Positions 1-8,433 of a stretch of DNA of 34,694 bases are shown here, one piece after another. Position numbers and translations under genes: made by a program. The stretch lies in the NCBI GenBank assembly GCA_934183355.1, contig CAKPST010000018.1, forward strand, positions 1-34,694, written 5' to 3'. The notes beneath the pieces are model-generated. The model worked only from the letters and a program-made list of their open reading frames with translations, made no database searches and had not been told where the DNA came from. The DNA is from an uncultured Prevotella sp. (GTDB taxonomy: Bacteria; Bacteroidota; Bacteroidia; Bacteroidales; Bacteroidaceae). How positions within the stretch are numbered: the stretch's first letter is position 1; each line of letters opens with the position of its first letter.

Positions 1-21
1 TTCTCGCGCTTTGCGCGAGAA
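1..21 (-). terminator. Hairpin downstream of rseP, probable terminator
   Basis: A perfect 9-bp stem (TTCTCGCGC / GCGCGAGAA) with a 3-nt loop lies 36 bp past the rseP stop codon. On the minus strand it would close the tsaB-rseP operon. Any T-tract would lie beyond the window edge, so the call rests on the GC-rich stem and its position. Confidence 0.55.
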
Positions 22-57
22 AGGAAGGGAAAAAAGAATATCACTCCATATCGCCAT

Positions 58-1452
58 TTACATGATGTGCAACCAACGCAGCACATCATTCAAGTTGGCT
101 ACTATCATTAGCAGCATCAATATTCCTATACCGATGTATTCGGCTCGTATCATGAAGTTCTCGGACGGTTTGCGGCGTGTTATCATCTCATAGAGGAGGA
201 AGAGTACATGGCCGCCGTCGAGTGCCGGGATAGGCAGGATGTTCATGAAGGCGAGGATGATACTGAGGAAGGCTGTCATGAGCCAGAACTTATGCCAGTT
301 CCATGCGTCGGGGAACATGCTGCCGATGGCACCAAAACCACCAAGCGACTTGGCTCCCTCTGCCGAGAAGATGTACTTCATGTCGCCCACATATCCGGCG
401 AGCACGTTCCATCCATACTTGACACCTGCTGGGAAACTCTCAAAGAATCCATACTCAATGTGTGTCACATGGTCGTTGGGCATGACGGGGGTGAATCCGA
501 ACTTGAGGTTCTGCTCTGCCTTGTCAGATGTCTTGAGCACACCACTCGACTTGATGGTACACAGACGACCATTTGCCTCGCGTGCCAGTGTTACATTGAC
601 GGTGAGCGCCTTGAGGCTGTCCTCGTGTGTCTTGGCGTAGGCGAGCATGTCGCCTATGCGGCCCACTTCGTTGAGGAAGTCATTGTGCGATGTTATCTTG
701 TTGCCATTGAGCGACACGATGTAGTCGCCACGGCGCATGCCCATCTGCTGGGCGAGCGAACTGGGGAGAACGCTGTCTACACGGGCCTCGATGAATGGTG
801 CCATGAATGGTGGCACCGACTTGAACATCTCAAGGAGGTCGAGGTCGCCAGGCATATTAATAGTCACGGGCTTGCCGTCGCGGATTACGAAGGCTTTCTG
901 TGCCACAGCGATTTCGCGATACATGTCGGCGCCAAACTTCTTGAACTCGCCGAGGTCGGTACCTACGAGGATGTCGCGGTCTTGGAATCCGAGAGCCTTG
1001 GCTTCCTTGTTGAACTTCATGCCGAGCTGCATGTCCTTTGGCTTGACATAGTCGTCGCCCCAGGTGAAGAGACACATGGCATAGAGAAAGAGAGCCAGCA
1101 CAAAGTTGACCAGCACACCGCCTATCATGATGAGAAGTCGCTGCCATGCCGGCTTAGAGCGAAACTCCCACGGTTCGGCGGGCTTCTTCATCTGCTCGGT
1201 GTCGAACGACTCGTCTATCATGCCGGATATCTTGCAGTAGCCGCCGAGTGGCAACCAGCCTATACCGTATGTGGTGTCGCTCTTCTTGGGCTTGAACTCG
1301 AAGAGGTGGAAGTAGGGGTCGAAGAACAGATAGAACTTCTCCACCCTTACACCAAAGAGTTTGGAGAAGAAGAAGTGTCCGCCCTCATGGAGCAACACAA
1401 GGATAGATATTGCCAGCATGAACTGCAGCAACTTGATAAGGAATATTTCCAT
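58..1452 (-). CDS. rseP: RIP metalloprotease RseP (site-2 protease)
   Basis: Membrane-embedded zinc protease of the S2P family. In this family it cleaves transmembrane anti-sigma factors and remnant signal peptides. The 464-residue product has the HExxH zinc motif as HEGGH at residues 22-26, inside the first membrane segment. A second membrane segment lies near 107-130, a PDZ-like region near 210-310, and the third zinc-ligand motif LDGG with Asp412, followed by a last membrane helix near 440-460. Many relatives have HEFGH; Gly is tolerated at this position. The ATG is 29 bp after the dxr stop, and this is the last gene of the operon. The order dxr-rseP is common in Bacteroidetes. Family assignment is secure; the natural substrate cannot be inferred. 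Confidence 0.95.
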   Translation of the reverse strand: MEIFLIKLLQFMLAISILVLLHEGGHFFFSKLFGVRVEKFYLFFDPYFHLFEFKPKKSDTTYGIGWLPLGGYCKISGMIDESFDTEQMKKPAEPWEFRSKPAWQRLLIMIGGVLVNFVLALFLYAMCLFTWGDDYVKPKDMQLGMKFNKEAKALGFQDRDILVGTDLGEFKKFGADMYREIAVAQKAFVIRDGKPVTINMPGDLDLLEMFKSVPPFMAPFIEARVDSVLPSSLAQQMGMRRGDYIVSLNGNKITSHNDFLNEVGRIGDMLAYAKTHEDSLKALTVNVTLAREANGRLCTIKSSGVLKTSDKAEQNLKFGFTPVMPNDHVTHIEYGFFESFPAGVKYGWNVLAGYVGDMKYIFSAEGAKSLGGFGAIGSMFPDAWNWHKFWLMTAFLSIILAFMNILPIPALDGGHVLFLLYEMITRRKPSENFMIRAEYIGIGILMLLMIVANLNDVLRWLHIM

Positions 1453-1481
1453 TTCTTATTTTTATTATGATTGTGTATTCG

Positions 1482-2630
1482 TTATAGCATCGCGCTCGCT
1501 ATACGTCTTGCCTCGGCGTCCGTGGCTATATAGTCGTCGTATGTCGGGTTCTGGATGAATGTCGCCTTCTGCATTGTGGCACCGATGATTTCGCCCATCT
1601 CCAGGAATCCGCACTTGTCCTTGCGGAATGCCTCGTTGACTATCTCATTGGCTGCATTGACGATACAGGGCATGTTGCCACCTTGTTTTATAGACTCGTA
1701 TGCCATGCGCAGACAACCAAACTTCTCCATGTCGGGCTCGAAGAACTCAAGCGGCTGGCTGAAGAGGTTGAGACGGTCGCCATTGAGTGGCAGACGCTCG
1801 GGGAAGGAGAAGGCATACTGTATAGGCAGACGCATGTCTGGCACACCGAGTTGAGCCTTGACAGCTCCGTCGCTAAACTGCACTGCACTATGAACAATGG
1901 ACTGCGGATGGACGAGCACCTGGATGCGATCGGCATCAACACCGAAGAGCCACTTAGCTTCTATCACCTCAAATCCCTTGTTCATCATCGAGGCAGAGTC
2001 GATGGTTATCTTGGCACCCATGTCCCATGTGGGGTGATGCAGGGCGTCGGCTGCCTTGACGGTGCGCATTTGGTCGAGGGTGAACGTGCGGAACGGACCG
2101 CCCGATGCTGTTAGCAATATCTTCTCTATCTCGTTGTTGCCCTCGCCCACGATGCTCTGGAATATGGCAGAGTGCTCGCTATCGACGGGCAGGATATTGA
2201 CATGATACTCGGCGGCGAGGCGACAGATGAGATCGCCAGCCACAACGAGGGTCTCCTTATTGGCGAGACAGATAGTCTTGCGTGCCTTGATGGCGTGTAT
2301 GGTGGGCGACAGTCCGGCAAATCCCACCATGGCTGTGAGCACCATGTCGATGGGTTGTGCCTCCACTATCTCGTCGAGAGCCTGTGCTCCGGCATACACC
2401 TTCACCTCGGGACAGTCGGCGAGCAGAGCCTTAAGCGGCTCATAGCACTGCTCATTGGCAATGACTACGGCTGCCGGGTGAAACTCGCGAGCCTGCTCGG
2501 CAAGCATCTCGTAGCGACTGTTGGCTGTGAGACAATACACCTCGTAGCGGTCGCTGTGCTGCCGAATGACATCAAGAGCCTGAGTTCCGATGGAGCCAGT
2601 GGAACCCAGAATACATATTTGTTTTTTCAT
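1482..2630 (-). CDS. dxr: 1-deoxy-D-xylulose 5-phosphate reductoisomerase
   Basis: Cytosolic NADPH-dependent enzyme that converts 1-deoxy-D-xylulose 5-phosphate to 2-C-methyl-D-erythritol 4-phosphate, the committed step of the MEP isoprenoid pathway. The 382-residue product is of normal length. It opens with the nucleotide-binding loop GSTGSIG at residues 9-15. The metal-binding pair is visible in PVDSEHSAIFQ (Asp150, Glu152). The catalytic flexible-loop region and the SASMMNKGFEVIEA segment follow. The ATG is 21 bp downstream of the rimM stop, in a compact operon. This is the known target of fosmidomycin. Nothing looks broken. Confidence 0.97.
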   Translation of the reverse strand: MKKQICILGSTGSIGTQALDVIRQHSDRYEVYCLTANSRYEMLAEQAREFHPAAVVIANEQCYEPLKALLADCPEVKVYAGAQALDEIVEAQPIDMVLTAMVGFAGLSPTIHAIKARKTICLANKETLVVAGDLICRLAAEYHVNILPVDSEHSAIFQSIVGEGNNEIEKILLTASGGPFRTFTLDQMRTVKAADALHHPTWDMGAKITIDSASMMNKGFEVIEAKWLFGVDADRIQVLVHPQSIVHSAVQFSDGAVKAQLGVPDMRLPIQYAFSFPERLPLNGDRLNLFSQPLEFFEPDMEKFGCLRMAYESIKQGGNMPCIVNAANEIVNEAFRKDKCGFLEMGEIIGATMQKATFIQNPTYDDYIATDAEARRIASAML

Positions 2631-2651
2631 AATTATATTTTAATCAAACCT

Positions 2652-3173
2652 TTACAACTCCAGCAGTCCTTCGGGCAGCTGCATCGTTATCTGTCGCTGC
2701 TCGGTGTCGACATCGCTTATTAGCTCGTCGCTTGCCGGGATGAGCATGTCGTCGCCATTTGTGGTGACTATCTCGAAGAGGGTGTTGAGCGTGGAGTCGT
2801 CTACGGAGCGTATCTCGCCCACCGTCTTGCCCGACTGGGCATCAACGACATGATAGCCCACTATCGCTGCCCACGAGAGTTCGCCGTCGTCGTTGGCACT
2901 GTGCTCACGTGGAAAATACACCTCGCGTCCAGTCAAGTTGCGTGCCTTGTCCTGTGTGTCGATGTCGGCGAAGGTGACAAGGGCAGTCTCGTCGGTCTTA
3001 AACCGATACTCGTCCATGAAGAATGGCACCAGAATGCCGTCCATGTCGAGTATTAGATAGTCGGCTTCGGTGCGGTCGAACACGTCGTCGTCGAAGTGAA
3101 ACGACACCTCGCCGCACACTCCGTGAGGCTTGCCTATCTTACCTATCTTATATACTGTTTCTTTCTTTATCAT
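2652..3173 (-). CDS. rimM: Ribosome maturation factor RimM
   Basis: Assembly factor that binds S19 in the head of the 30S subunit and helps 16S rRNA processing. The 173-residue product has the usual two parts. The N-terminal RimM barrel (about residues 5-85) begins with the typical KIGKIGKPHGVCGEV segment. The C-terminal PRC-barrel-like domain (about 97-170) contains GYHVVDAQSGKTVGEI and ends in MQLPEGLLEL, matching the family's usual LPEGLL ending. The gap to the upstream murA stop is only 3 bp, so the two are almost certainly co-transcribed and perhaps translationally coupled. Confidence 0.95.
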   Translation of the reverse strand: MIKKETVYKIGKIGKPHGVCGEVSFHFDDDVFDRTEADYLILDMDGILVPFFMDEYRFKTDETALVTFADIDTQDKARNLTGREVYFPREHSANDDGELSWAAIVGYHVVDAQSGKTVGEIRSVDDSTLNTLFEIVTTNGDDMLIPASDELISDVDTEQRQITMQLPEGLLEL

Positions 3174-3176
3174 CTC

Positions 3177-4481
3177 TTATTCTCTTCTAATCTTTGCTCC
3201 CAGGGCGTTGAGACGTGCCTCGATGTCCTCATATCCGCGGTCTATCTGTGCGATGTTCTCGATGCGGCTTGTGCCTTTGGCGCCGAGAGCAGCGATGAGC
3301 AGGGCGATGCCTGCGCGAATGTCAGGACTGGTCATGCGTCCGGCACGCAGCTGCTTCTTGTGGTCGTGACCTACGATGACGCAGCGGTGAGGGTCGCAGA
3401 GTATTATCTGTGCTCCCATGTCAATGAGTTTGTCGACGAAGAAGAGTCTACTCTCGAACATCTTCTGATGGATGAGCACCGAACCGCGTGCCTGAGTAGC
3501 CACCACGATGAATACAGAGAGAAGGTCGGGGGTGAGTCCAGGCCAGGGTGCGTCGGCTATGGTCATGATGGTGCCGTCGATGAATGAGTCGACGATGTAG
3601 TGGGGCTGCTTGGGTACGATGATGTCGTCGCCCTCCACCTTGAGCTTAACACCGAGACGACGGAACGTGTCTGGGATGATGCCCAAGTGCTTCAGCTGCA
3701 CATCCTTGATGCGGATGCCGTCGCCCACCATTGCTGCCATGCCTATGAACGAGCCTACCTCTATCATGTCGGGCAGCACACGATGCTCGGCACCATGCAA
3801 CTCCTTGACACCTACGATGGTGATGAGGTTGGAGGCTATGCCCGAGATGTTGGCTCCCATGCGATTGAGCATGTGGCATAGCTGCTGTATGTATGGCTCA
3901 CAAGCGGCGTTGTATATAGTGGTAGTGCCTTCGGCAAGCACGGCTGCCATGATGATATTGGCAGTTCCGGTGACCGATGCCTCGTCGAGCAGCATGTATG
4001 TTCCCTTGAGATGACGTGCCTCGATGGTGTACACCTTGCGCTCCTCGTCGTTGATAAACTTGGCCCCGAGACACTTGAATCCGAGGAAGTGGGTGTCGAG
4101 ACGGCGTCTGCCTATCTTGTCGCCTCCTGGTTCAGCCACAGTGGCCTTGCCGAAGCGTCCGAGCAGCGGACCCATCAGCAGCACCGAGCCTCGCAGTGCG
4201 GCACACTTGCCTACATACTCGTCGCTGGCAAGATACTCCAGATTGAGTTCGTCTGCCTGGAAGGTGTAGGAGTTGCGCGAGTTGCGTGTCACCTTGACGC
4301 CTATGTCCTCAAGCAGATGGATGAGGTTGTTGACATCAAGAATGTCGGGTATATTGTCGATTCTCACCGGCTGACTGGTGAGCAGTGTAGCCGCAATCAC
4401 TTCGAGAGCCTCGTTCTTAGCTCCCTGTGGGGTGATGGTGCCACTAAGCGGATGACCGCCCTCAATAATGAAAGTTTCCAT
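3177..4481 (-). CDS. murA: UDP-N-acetylglucosamine 1-carboxyvinyltransferase, Cys-to-Asp form
   Basis: Transfers enolpyruvate from PEP to UDP-GlcNAc, the first committed step of peptidoglycan synthesis in the cytosol. The 434-residue product has the two inside-out alpha/beta domains. Conserved motifs include GAKNEALEVIAATLL near residue 19 and RGSVLLMGPLLGRFG near 97. The mobile active-site loop reads PGGDKIGRR: Asp121 stands where E. coli has Cys115, the residue alkylated by fosfomycin. Asp at this site is known to keep activity while giving natural fosfomycin resistance, as in mycobacteria. From memory, Bacteroidetes MurA commonly carries Asp here. The gene lies 11 bp after the DUF4290 stop and 3 bp before rimM. 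Confidence 0.96.
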   Translation of the reverse strand: METFIIEGGHPLSGTITPQGAKNEALEVIAATLLTSQPVRIDNIPDILDVNNLIHLLEDIGVKVTRNSRNSYTFQADELNLEYLASDEYVGKCAALRGSVLLMGPLLGRFGKATVAEPGGDKIGRRRLDTHFLGFKCLGAKFINDEERKVYTIEARHLKGTYMLLDEASVTGTANIIMAAVLAEGTTTIYNAACEPYIQQLCHMLNRMGANISGIASNLITIVGVKELHGAEHRVLPDMIEVGSFIGMAAMVGDGIRIKDVQLKHLGIIPDTFRRLGVKLKVEGDDIIVPKQPHYIVDSFIDGTIMTIADAPWPGLTPDLLSVFIVVATQARGSVLIHQKMFESRLFFVDKLIDMGAQIILCDPHRCVIVGHDHKKQLRAGRMTSPDIRAGIALLIAALGAKGTSRIENIAQIDRGYEDIEARLNALGAKIRRE

Positions 4482-4492
4482 AGGCTTTATGA

Positions 4493-5089
4493 TTATTTGC
4501 GTCTGCGTTGTTTCTTATCGTTGTGGCGGAAGTCGGTCTTCTCAAACTTGAAGTTGTCAAGGTCGAGCTGCACCTTGCCGCCAGTGTATCCTGCTATATC
4601 GGATGCCACCTTCTCGTCGTCGCTCGAACCATGTCCCCACTGCACGAGGTCGCGCTTCATCTGGTTGGCAGCGAGACGTATCAGCTCGTCGCGTTCACGG
4701 CCCTCGGGCATAGTCTTGAGCAGGTCGAACACCTCGAACATCATGTTGCCATAGTGGCGCACTGGGATGCGCTTCATGGGATAAGGCATTGGCTTGGGTT
4801 TCTCAAGCATCTTCTGTGCCTCGGTGATGTCGAATGGATAGTCGATGTCGAGCTTGAATCCACTCATCAGCGCCAGATGGTCCCATAGCTTGTGGCGATA
4901 GTCGTTGTTGTCGCCCACGCGCGGTGTCATGCGCTCCATGACAGAGATGATGGTCTCGGCGCAACATTGGCGCTGCGCACGGTCGGGCAGCGCGACACAA
5001 TGGTCGACCATCTGCTGCACCTCACGTCCGTATTCGGGCAGTATGAGGCGCTCGCGCTGTGTATTATAATCAAGTCCTGATATGTTCAT
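4493..5089 (-). CDS. DUF4290 domain-containing protein
   Basis: A 198-residue soluble protein without signal peptide or membrane segment, recognised as the Bacteroidetes DUF4290 family from its opening (GLDYNTQRERLILPEYGREVQQMVDHC) and from its constant position upstream of murA. The body is mostly helical and charged. The C-terminus is a short basic tail (NDKKQRRRK) that could contact nucleic acid, but this is only a guess. It is 9 bp after tsaB and 11 bp before murA, so it is an operon member. No catalytic motif is visible and no function is known to me. Confidence 0.85.
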   Translation of the reverse strand: MNISGLDYNTQRERLILPEYGREVQQMVDHCVALPDRAQRQCCAETIISVMERMTPRVGDNNDYRHKLWDHLALMSGFKLDIDYPFDITEAQKMLEKPKPMPYPMKRIPVRHYGNMMFEVFDLLKTMPEGRERDELIRLAANQMKRDLVQWGHGSSDDEKVASDIAGYTGGKVQLDLDNFKFEKTDFRHNDKKQRRRK

Positions 5090-5098
5090 TGGTTTTAT

Positions 5099-5788
5099 TT
5101 AAAGCAATTTTTTTGATTCTTTTGCCACGAAGTCCTTGAGATAGAAGGGCACGAAATAAGCCACGTCCTCAAACTCCTCGCGTGCTATGCGGCGCTCTGC
5201 CAGTGGATACATCCACTTGGCGAGTGGCTCAACGCCCTTGATGAAGCGTGCGTTGGGATGATTGATCACCTCCATGCACTTCTCGGCGCCATTGCCAAAG
5301 AAGTAGACGGGCTGACGGTCGAGATATTCGCGATAGGTGTCGGCATCAACGATGTCTGCCTGTATGCCGCGCACCTCCTTGAGAGCACGGTCGTAGATGG
5401 CAGAATACACCTCCATGCGGCGTGCGTCGAGCATGGGGCAGAGCAATGCGCCCTCCTCTACTTCCTCACGCAGCAGCACAGGCACTGCCATAAGTTCGAG
5501 TGTTGGCACGCTGAGCAACTTGAGGTCCTGGCCGAAGCAGATGCCCTTAGCCATAGACGCTCCTATGCGCAGACCTGTATACGAGCCTGGTCCGCAGCTC
5601 ACAGCCACCGCATCAAGCGGTATGGCGTGGCTGTCGGCAAACGACATCGCCTCGTCGACAAACGTGCCGAGCTTCACGGCATGATTCGGACCTTCGTGGT
5701 CTTCCTTAGAGAAAATACATGCACCGTCTTGGCTGACGGCTACAGAGCACACATTGGTGCTCGTCTCAATATTCAAAATACACGACAT
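5099..5788 (-). CDS. tsaB: tRNA N6-threonylcarbamoyladenosine biosynthesis protein TsaB
   Basis: Partner of TsaD and TsaE in making the t6A modification of ANN-decoding tRNAs. The fold is an ASKHA-type actin-like ATPase domain that has lost its own activity in this family. The start is placed at the ATG that gives MSCILNIETSTNVCSVAV, the normal beginning; the frame stays open 15 codons further upstream, but those codons (MLRVCSLVRKENCFS) have no counterpart in the family. The resulting 229 residues match the usual length. The conserved GPGSYTGLRIG motif lies near residues 66-76. It is the first gene of the six-gene operon, with a promoter about 110 bp upstream. Confidence 0.93.
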   Translation of the reverse strand: MSCILNIETSTNVCSVAVSQDGACIFSKEDHEGPNHAVKLGTFVDEAMSFADSHAIPLDAVAVSCGPGSYTGLRIGASMAKGICFGQDLKLLSVPTLELMAVPVLLREEVEEGALLCPMLDARRMEVYSAIYDRALKEVRGIQADIVDADTYREYLDRQPVYFFGNGAEKCMEVINHPNARFIKGVEPLAKWMYPLAERRIAREEFEDVAYFVPFYLKDFVAKESKKLL

Positions 5789-5895
5789 GCTAAAACAATT
5801 TTCTTTTCTTACGAGACTACACACTCTTAGCATAAGGCATACAAAAACACTGCCCTAAGGCTAACAGCAAGTCTCTAATCACATATATGTTGATG

Positions 5896-5927
5896 CAAAG
5901 ATAGCACAAATTAAGATAATACACAAG
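5896..5927 (-). promoter_or_regulatory. Promoter of the tsaB-rseP operon
   Basis: On the minus strand the -7 element TATCTTTG (5896-5903) exactly fits the Bacteroidetes consensus TAnnTTTG. A -33 element CTTG lies 20 bp upstream (5924-5927). It faces tsaB and leaves a leader of about 100 nt. Confidence 0.7.
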
Positions 5928-5976
5928 ATAGTCTACTATTTTGTCTAAACTTTAAGCGCACAAATACCAACAAATC

Positions 5977-6008
5977 ATTCTTTATTACGAAAATAATAAG
6001 TATTTTTG
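5977..6008 (+). promoter_or_regulatory. Probable promoter of yicC-gmk-nadD
   Basis: A consensus -7 element TATTTTTG lies at 6001-6008, 61 bp before the yicC ATG. The -33 region (around 5977-5981, ATTCT) is a poor match to TTTG, so the call rests mainly on the -7 box and on divergence from the tsaB promoter. Confidence 0.5.
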
Positions 6009-6069
6009 CATATTGGTTGCCACCGCAGTGGCACGCATCTATAGCATAAAATAAAAAAACATATACAGT

Positions 6070-6945
6070 ATGATATTATCAATGACGGGCTACGGCAAAT
6101 CGGTCGCAGTCTACAACGGAAAGAAAATCAACGTCGAGATTAAGTCGCTCAATAGCAAGAGTCTCGACCTGTCTACTCGCATCGCGCCTCTCTACCGCGA
6201 GAAGGAGATGGAGATTAGACAATCTATACAGCAGCGTGTGCTACGTGGCAAGGTGGACTTTGCTATCTGGATTGAGAAGGATGCAGCGTCGGACGCTACT
6301 GTCATCAACGCGGCTTTGGCTGAGAACTATTGCCAGCAGATTAAGGCTATAGCACAGCGCTGCGGAATACCTGAACCTGAGGACTGGTTTCTCACACTGA
6401 TGCGCATGCCGGATGTCACTGCCAAGACCGAGATGGAGACTCTCGACGAGGAGGAGTGGACGGTGGCTCGTGCTGCCGTGGACGAGGCTATTGACAAGCT
6501 CGTGGCTTTCCGCACACAAGAGGGTGCCGCACTTGAGAAGAAGTTTGGCGAGAAGGTGGACAACATCGAACAGCTATTGCTGAGCATCGAACCATACGAG
6601 AAGGCTCGCGTTGAGAAGATACGTGCTCGCATCGTGGAGGGCTTGAAGTCGATTCCCGACGTGGAATATGACAAGAACCGTCTGGAGCAGGAGCTTATCT
6701 ACTACATTGAGAAGCTTGACATCAGCGAGGAGAAGCAGCGTCTTGCCAACCACCTGAAGTACTTCCGCGAGACTATGCTGGAGGGACACGGACAGGGCAA
6801 GAAGCTCGGATTTATCGCTCAGGAAATGGGACGAGAGATCAACACTACTGGTTCGAAGAGCAACAACGCCGAGATGCAGAACATCGTGGTGAAGATGAAG
6901 GACGAACTCGAACAGATTAAAGAACAAGTGCTGAACGCGCTGTAA
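6070..6945 (+). CDS. yicC: YicC family protein (endoribonuclease-like)
   Basis: A 291-residue member of the YicC/YloC family, cytosolic proteins linked to RNA turnover; some homologues have reported endoribonuclease activity. The N-terminal domain begins MILSMTGYGKS, the hallmark start of the family, and continues with VEIKSLNSKSLDLSTRI. The C-terminal DUF1732 region ends EMGREINTTGSKSNNAEMQNIVVKMKDELEQIKEQVLNAL, also typical; its Glu/His-rich helices (LANHLKYFRETMLEGHGQGKKLGFIAQEMGRE) are the best conserved part. It is followed after 27 bp by gmk, a neighbour pair seen in many bacteria. I am sure of the family; the RNA target is unknown. Confidence 0.93.
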   Translation: MILSMTGYGKSVAVYNGKKINVEIKSLNSKSLDLSTRIAPLYREKEMEIRQSIQQRVLRGKVDFAIWIEKDAASDATVINAALAENYCQQIKAIAQRCGIPEPEDWFLTLMRMPDVTAKTEMETLDEEEWTVARAAVDEAIDKLVAFRTQEGAALEKKFGEKVDNIEQLLLSIEPYEKARVEKIRARIVEGLKSIPDVEYDKNRLEQELIYYIEKLDISEEKQRLANHLKYFRETMLEGHGQGKKLGFIAQEMGREINTTGSKSNNAEMQNIVVKMKDELEQIKEQVLNAL

Positions 6946-6972
6946 GATAATTCAAAATTCAAAACTCAACAA

Positions 6973-7536
6973 ATGGGTAAACTTATTATATTCTCTGCGC
7001 CTTCTGGCACTGGCAAGAGCACTATCATCAACCGTCTGATGCAGCACCCAGAGCTGCATCTCGCATTCTCTATATCATGCACCAGCCGTGCACCACGTGG
7101 CACCGAGCAGAATGGTGTGGAGTATTTCTTCATCTCACCAGAGGAATTTCGTGAGCGCATCAAGCGCGACGAGTTCTTGGAATACGAGGAGGTGTATCAA
7201 GACCGATTCTATGGCACACTCAAACAGCAGGTGGAGACACAGGCTGCACGTGGCGAAAACGTAGTGTTTGACGTCGACGTGAAGGGTGGATGCAACATCA
7301 AGCAGTATTATGGCGACCGCGCCCTTAGCCTCTTCATACAGCCTCCATCTGTCGAGGAACTGCGCCGCCGACTGACGGGTCGTGCCACTGATGCTCCCGA
7401 AGTGATTGAACAGCGCATCGCACGAGCTGAGTTTGAGCTGTCGCAGGCTCCTAAGTTCGACCGTGTAGTGGTGAACGACGATTTGGAGAAGGCGGTGGAA
7501 GAGACACTGCAGATTATCAAGGAGTTTATTGACTAA
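6973..7536 (+). CDS. gmk: Guanylate kinase
   Basis: Phosphorylates GMP to GDP with ATP, in cytosolic purine nucleotide synthesis. The 187-residue product is of typical length. The P-loop SAPSGTGKST lies at residues 8-17. The GMP-binding segment contains SCTSRAPRGTEQNGVEYFFISPEEF near 36-60. The lid contains RRRLTGRATDAPEVIEQRIARA near 136-157. Its TAA stop overlaps the nadD ATG by one base (TAATG), a sign of translational coupling. Confidence 0.97.
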   Translation: MGKLIIFSAPSGTGKSTIINRLMQHPELHLAFSISCTSRAPRGTEQNGVEYFFISPEEFRERIKRDEFLEYEEVYQDRFYGTLKQQVETQAARGENVVFDVDVKGGCNIKQYYGDRALSLFIQPPSVEELRRRLTGRATDAPEVIEQRIARAEFELSQAPKFDRVVVNDDLEKAVEETLQIIKEFID

Positions 7537-8117
7537 TGACTGACAAAATCCTAACGGGCATCTATGGCGGTTCGTTCAACCCCATCCACAATGGGCATAT
7601 CGCCATAGCCCGTGCCATGTTAGAGCGTGGTGCGGTGGACGAGGTGTGGCTGATGGTGTCGCCACAGAACCCTCTGAAGCAGCAAGCCGACTTGCTCGAC
7701 GAGCAACAGCGCCTCAATATGACACGACGTGCCATCGAGAACATACCGGGCATCAAGGCATGCGACTACGAGTTTAGCATGCCGCGCCCTTCATACATGT
7801 GGCACACGCTGCAATCGCTCTCTCGCGACTACCCCGACCGCCAGTTTGTATTGCTGATAGGGGCTGACAACTGGCAGGTGTTCGACCGCTGGTATCATGC
7901 CGACGACATCATCGCCCACTACCCTATCCGCATCTATCCGCGCCGCGGATATGACATCTGCCCCGACACGCTGCCATCTAACGTGCAGATAGTCGACACG
8001 GGACTGCATGATGTGAGTAGCACGATGGTGAGGGAAATGATAAAGAGGGGCGAGCGTGTGGACACGCTAATACCAGAAAGCATTGTGGCTGACGCCATCG
8101 AATGCTACAAAGAATAA
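7536..8117 (+). CDS. nadD: Nicotinate-nucleotide adenylyltransferase
   Basis: Joins ATP and nicotinate mononucleotide to form deamido-NAD in NAD biosynthesis. The 193-residue Rossmann-like nucleotidyltransferase has GGSFNPIHNGH at residues 11-21, the family's dinucleotide-binding motif with the catalytic His pair. The second conserved motif, SSTMVREMIKRG, lies near 158-169. It follows gmk with a one-base stop/start overlap. The last A of its stop codon is already the first base of the AATTAAC repeats that fill the following gap. Confidence 0.95.
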   Translation: MTDKILTGIYGGSFNPIHNGHIAIARAMLERGAVDEVWLMVSPQNPLKQQADLLDEQQRLNMTRRAIENIPGIKACDYEFSMPRPSYMWHTLQSLSRDYPDRQFVLLIGADNWQVFDRWYHADDIIAHYPIRIYPRRGYDICPDTLPSNVQIVDTGLHDVSSTMVREMIKRGERVDTLIPESIVADAIECYKE

Positions 8118-8287
8118 ATTAACGCACAATTAACGATTAAATTAACGGAATAATTAACGGAATAATTAACGGAATAATTAACGGGCAATTAACCGGAATT
8201 AACGACCTTGTATTATCTTTGTCGTTAATATCGGTTAATTGCCCGTTAATTTAGCCGTTAATTATTCCGTTAATTTAAACGTTAATG
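8118..8287. repeat. Long AT-rich palindrome of AATTAAC-type units
   Basis: The gap between convergent nadD and rpsU holds eight TTAAC units on the left and six GTTAA units on the right. The clearest tandem unit is AATTAACGGAAT, 12 bp, repeated from about 8140. The two arms are mirror images: inner arms 8176-8206 and 8221-8251 pair at 29 of 31 positions around a 14-nt loop (8207-8220), and pairing continues outward through the GGAAT units. It may act as a bidirectional terminator or mRNA 3'-end stabiliser, but it has no T-tract and is much longer than a terminator. The remaining bases to 8433 show no clear feature. Confidence 0.85.
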
Positions 8288-8433
8288 GCTTTAATATCTG
8301 TTGAAATGATTATATGTCTAAGTGTATGTACACCTCCTGGTCCATCCGACTCGTGTCGCCCTCATGTCGCTTTACGACGTGGAGCGCACGGTCTATTTAG
8401 TTAATAACGTCGCGAACGTAAGGAAATAGTCTA

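Noticed and set aside
208..1470. 420-codon plus-strand ORF across rseP
   Set aside because: It is the antisense shadow of a clearly conserved rseP gene. Its residues (Cys/His/Val/Glu-rich) match no family, and there is no promoter. Similar long antisense ORFs over murA, sufB, nagB and GH92 arise from the codon bias of the real genes.
6946..6972. Another repeat element between yicC and gmk
   Set aside because: AATTCAAAATTCAAAACTCAAC resembles the right-arm units, but it is only 22 bp long with no opposite arm. Too short to call.
8207..8221. Promoter in the loop of the AATTAAC palindrome (TATCTTTG)
   Set aside because: The -7 box is a good match, but there is no -33 box and no plus-strand gene downstream before convergent rpsU. 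Chance is more likely.
8290..8433. Small RNA gene or rpsU terminator
   Set aside because: Short arms (CTATTT/AAATAG around an ACGTTCGCGACGT core) exist near 8388-8430, but there is no T-tract, no promoter, and no known RNA family recognised.
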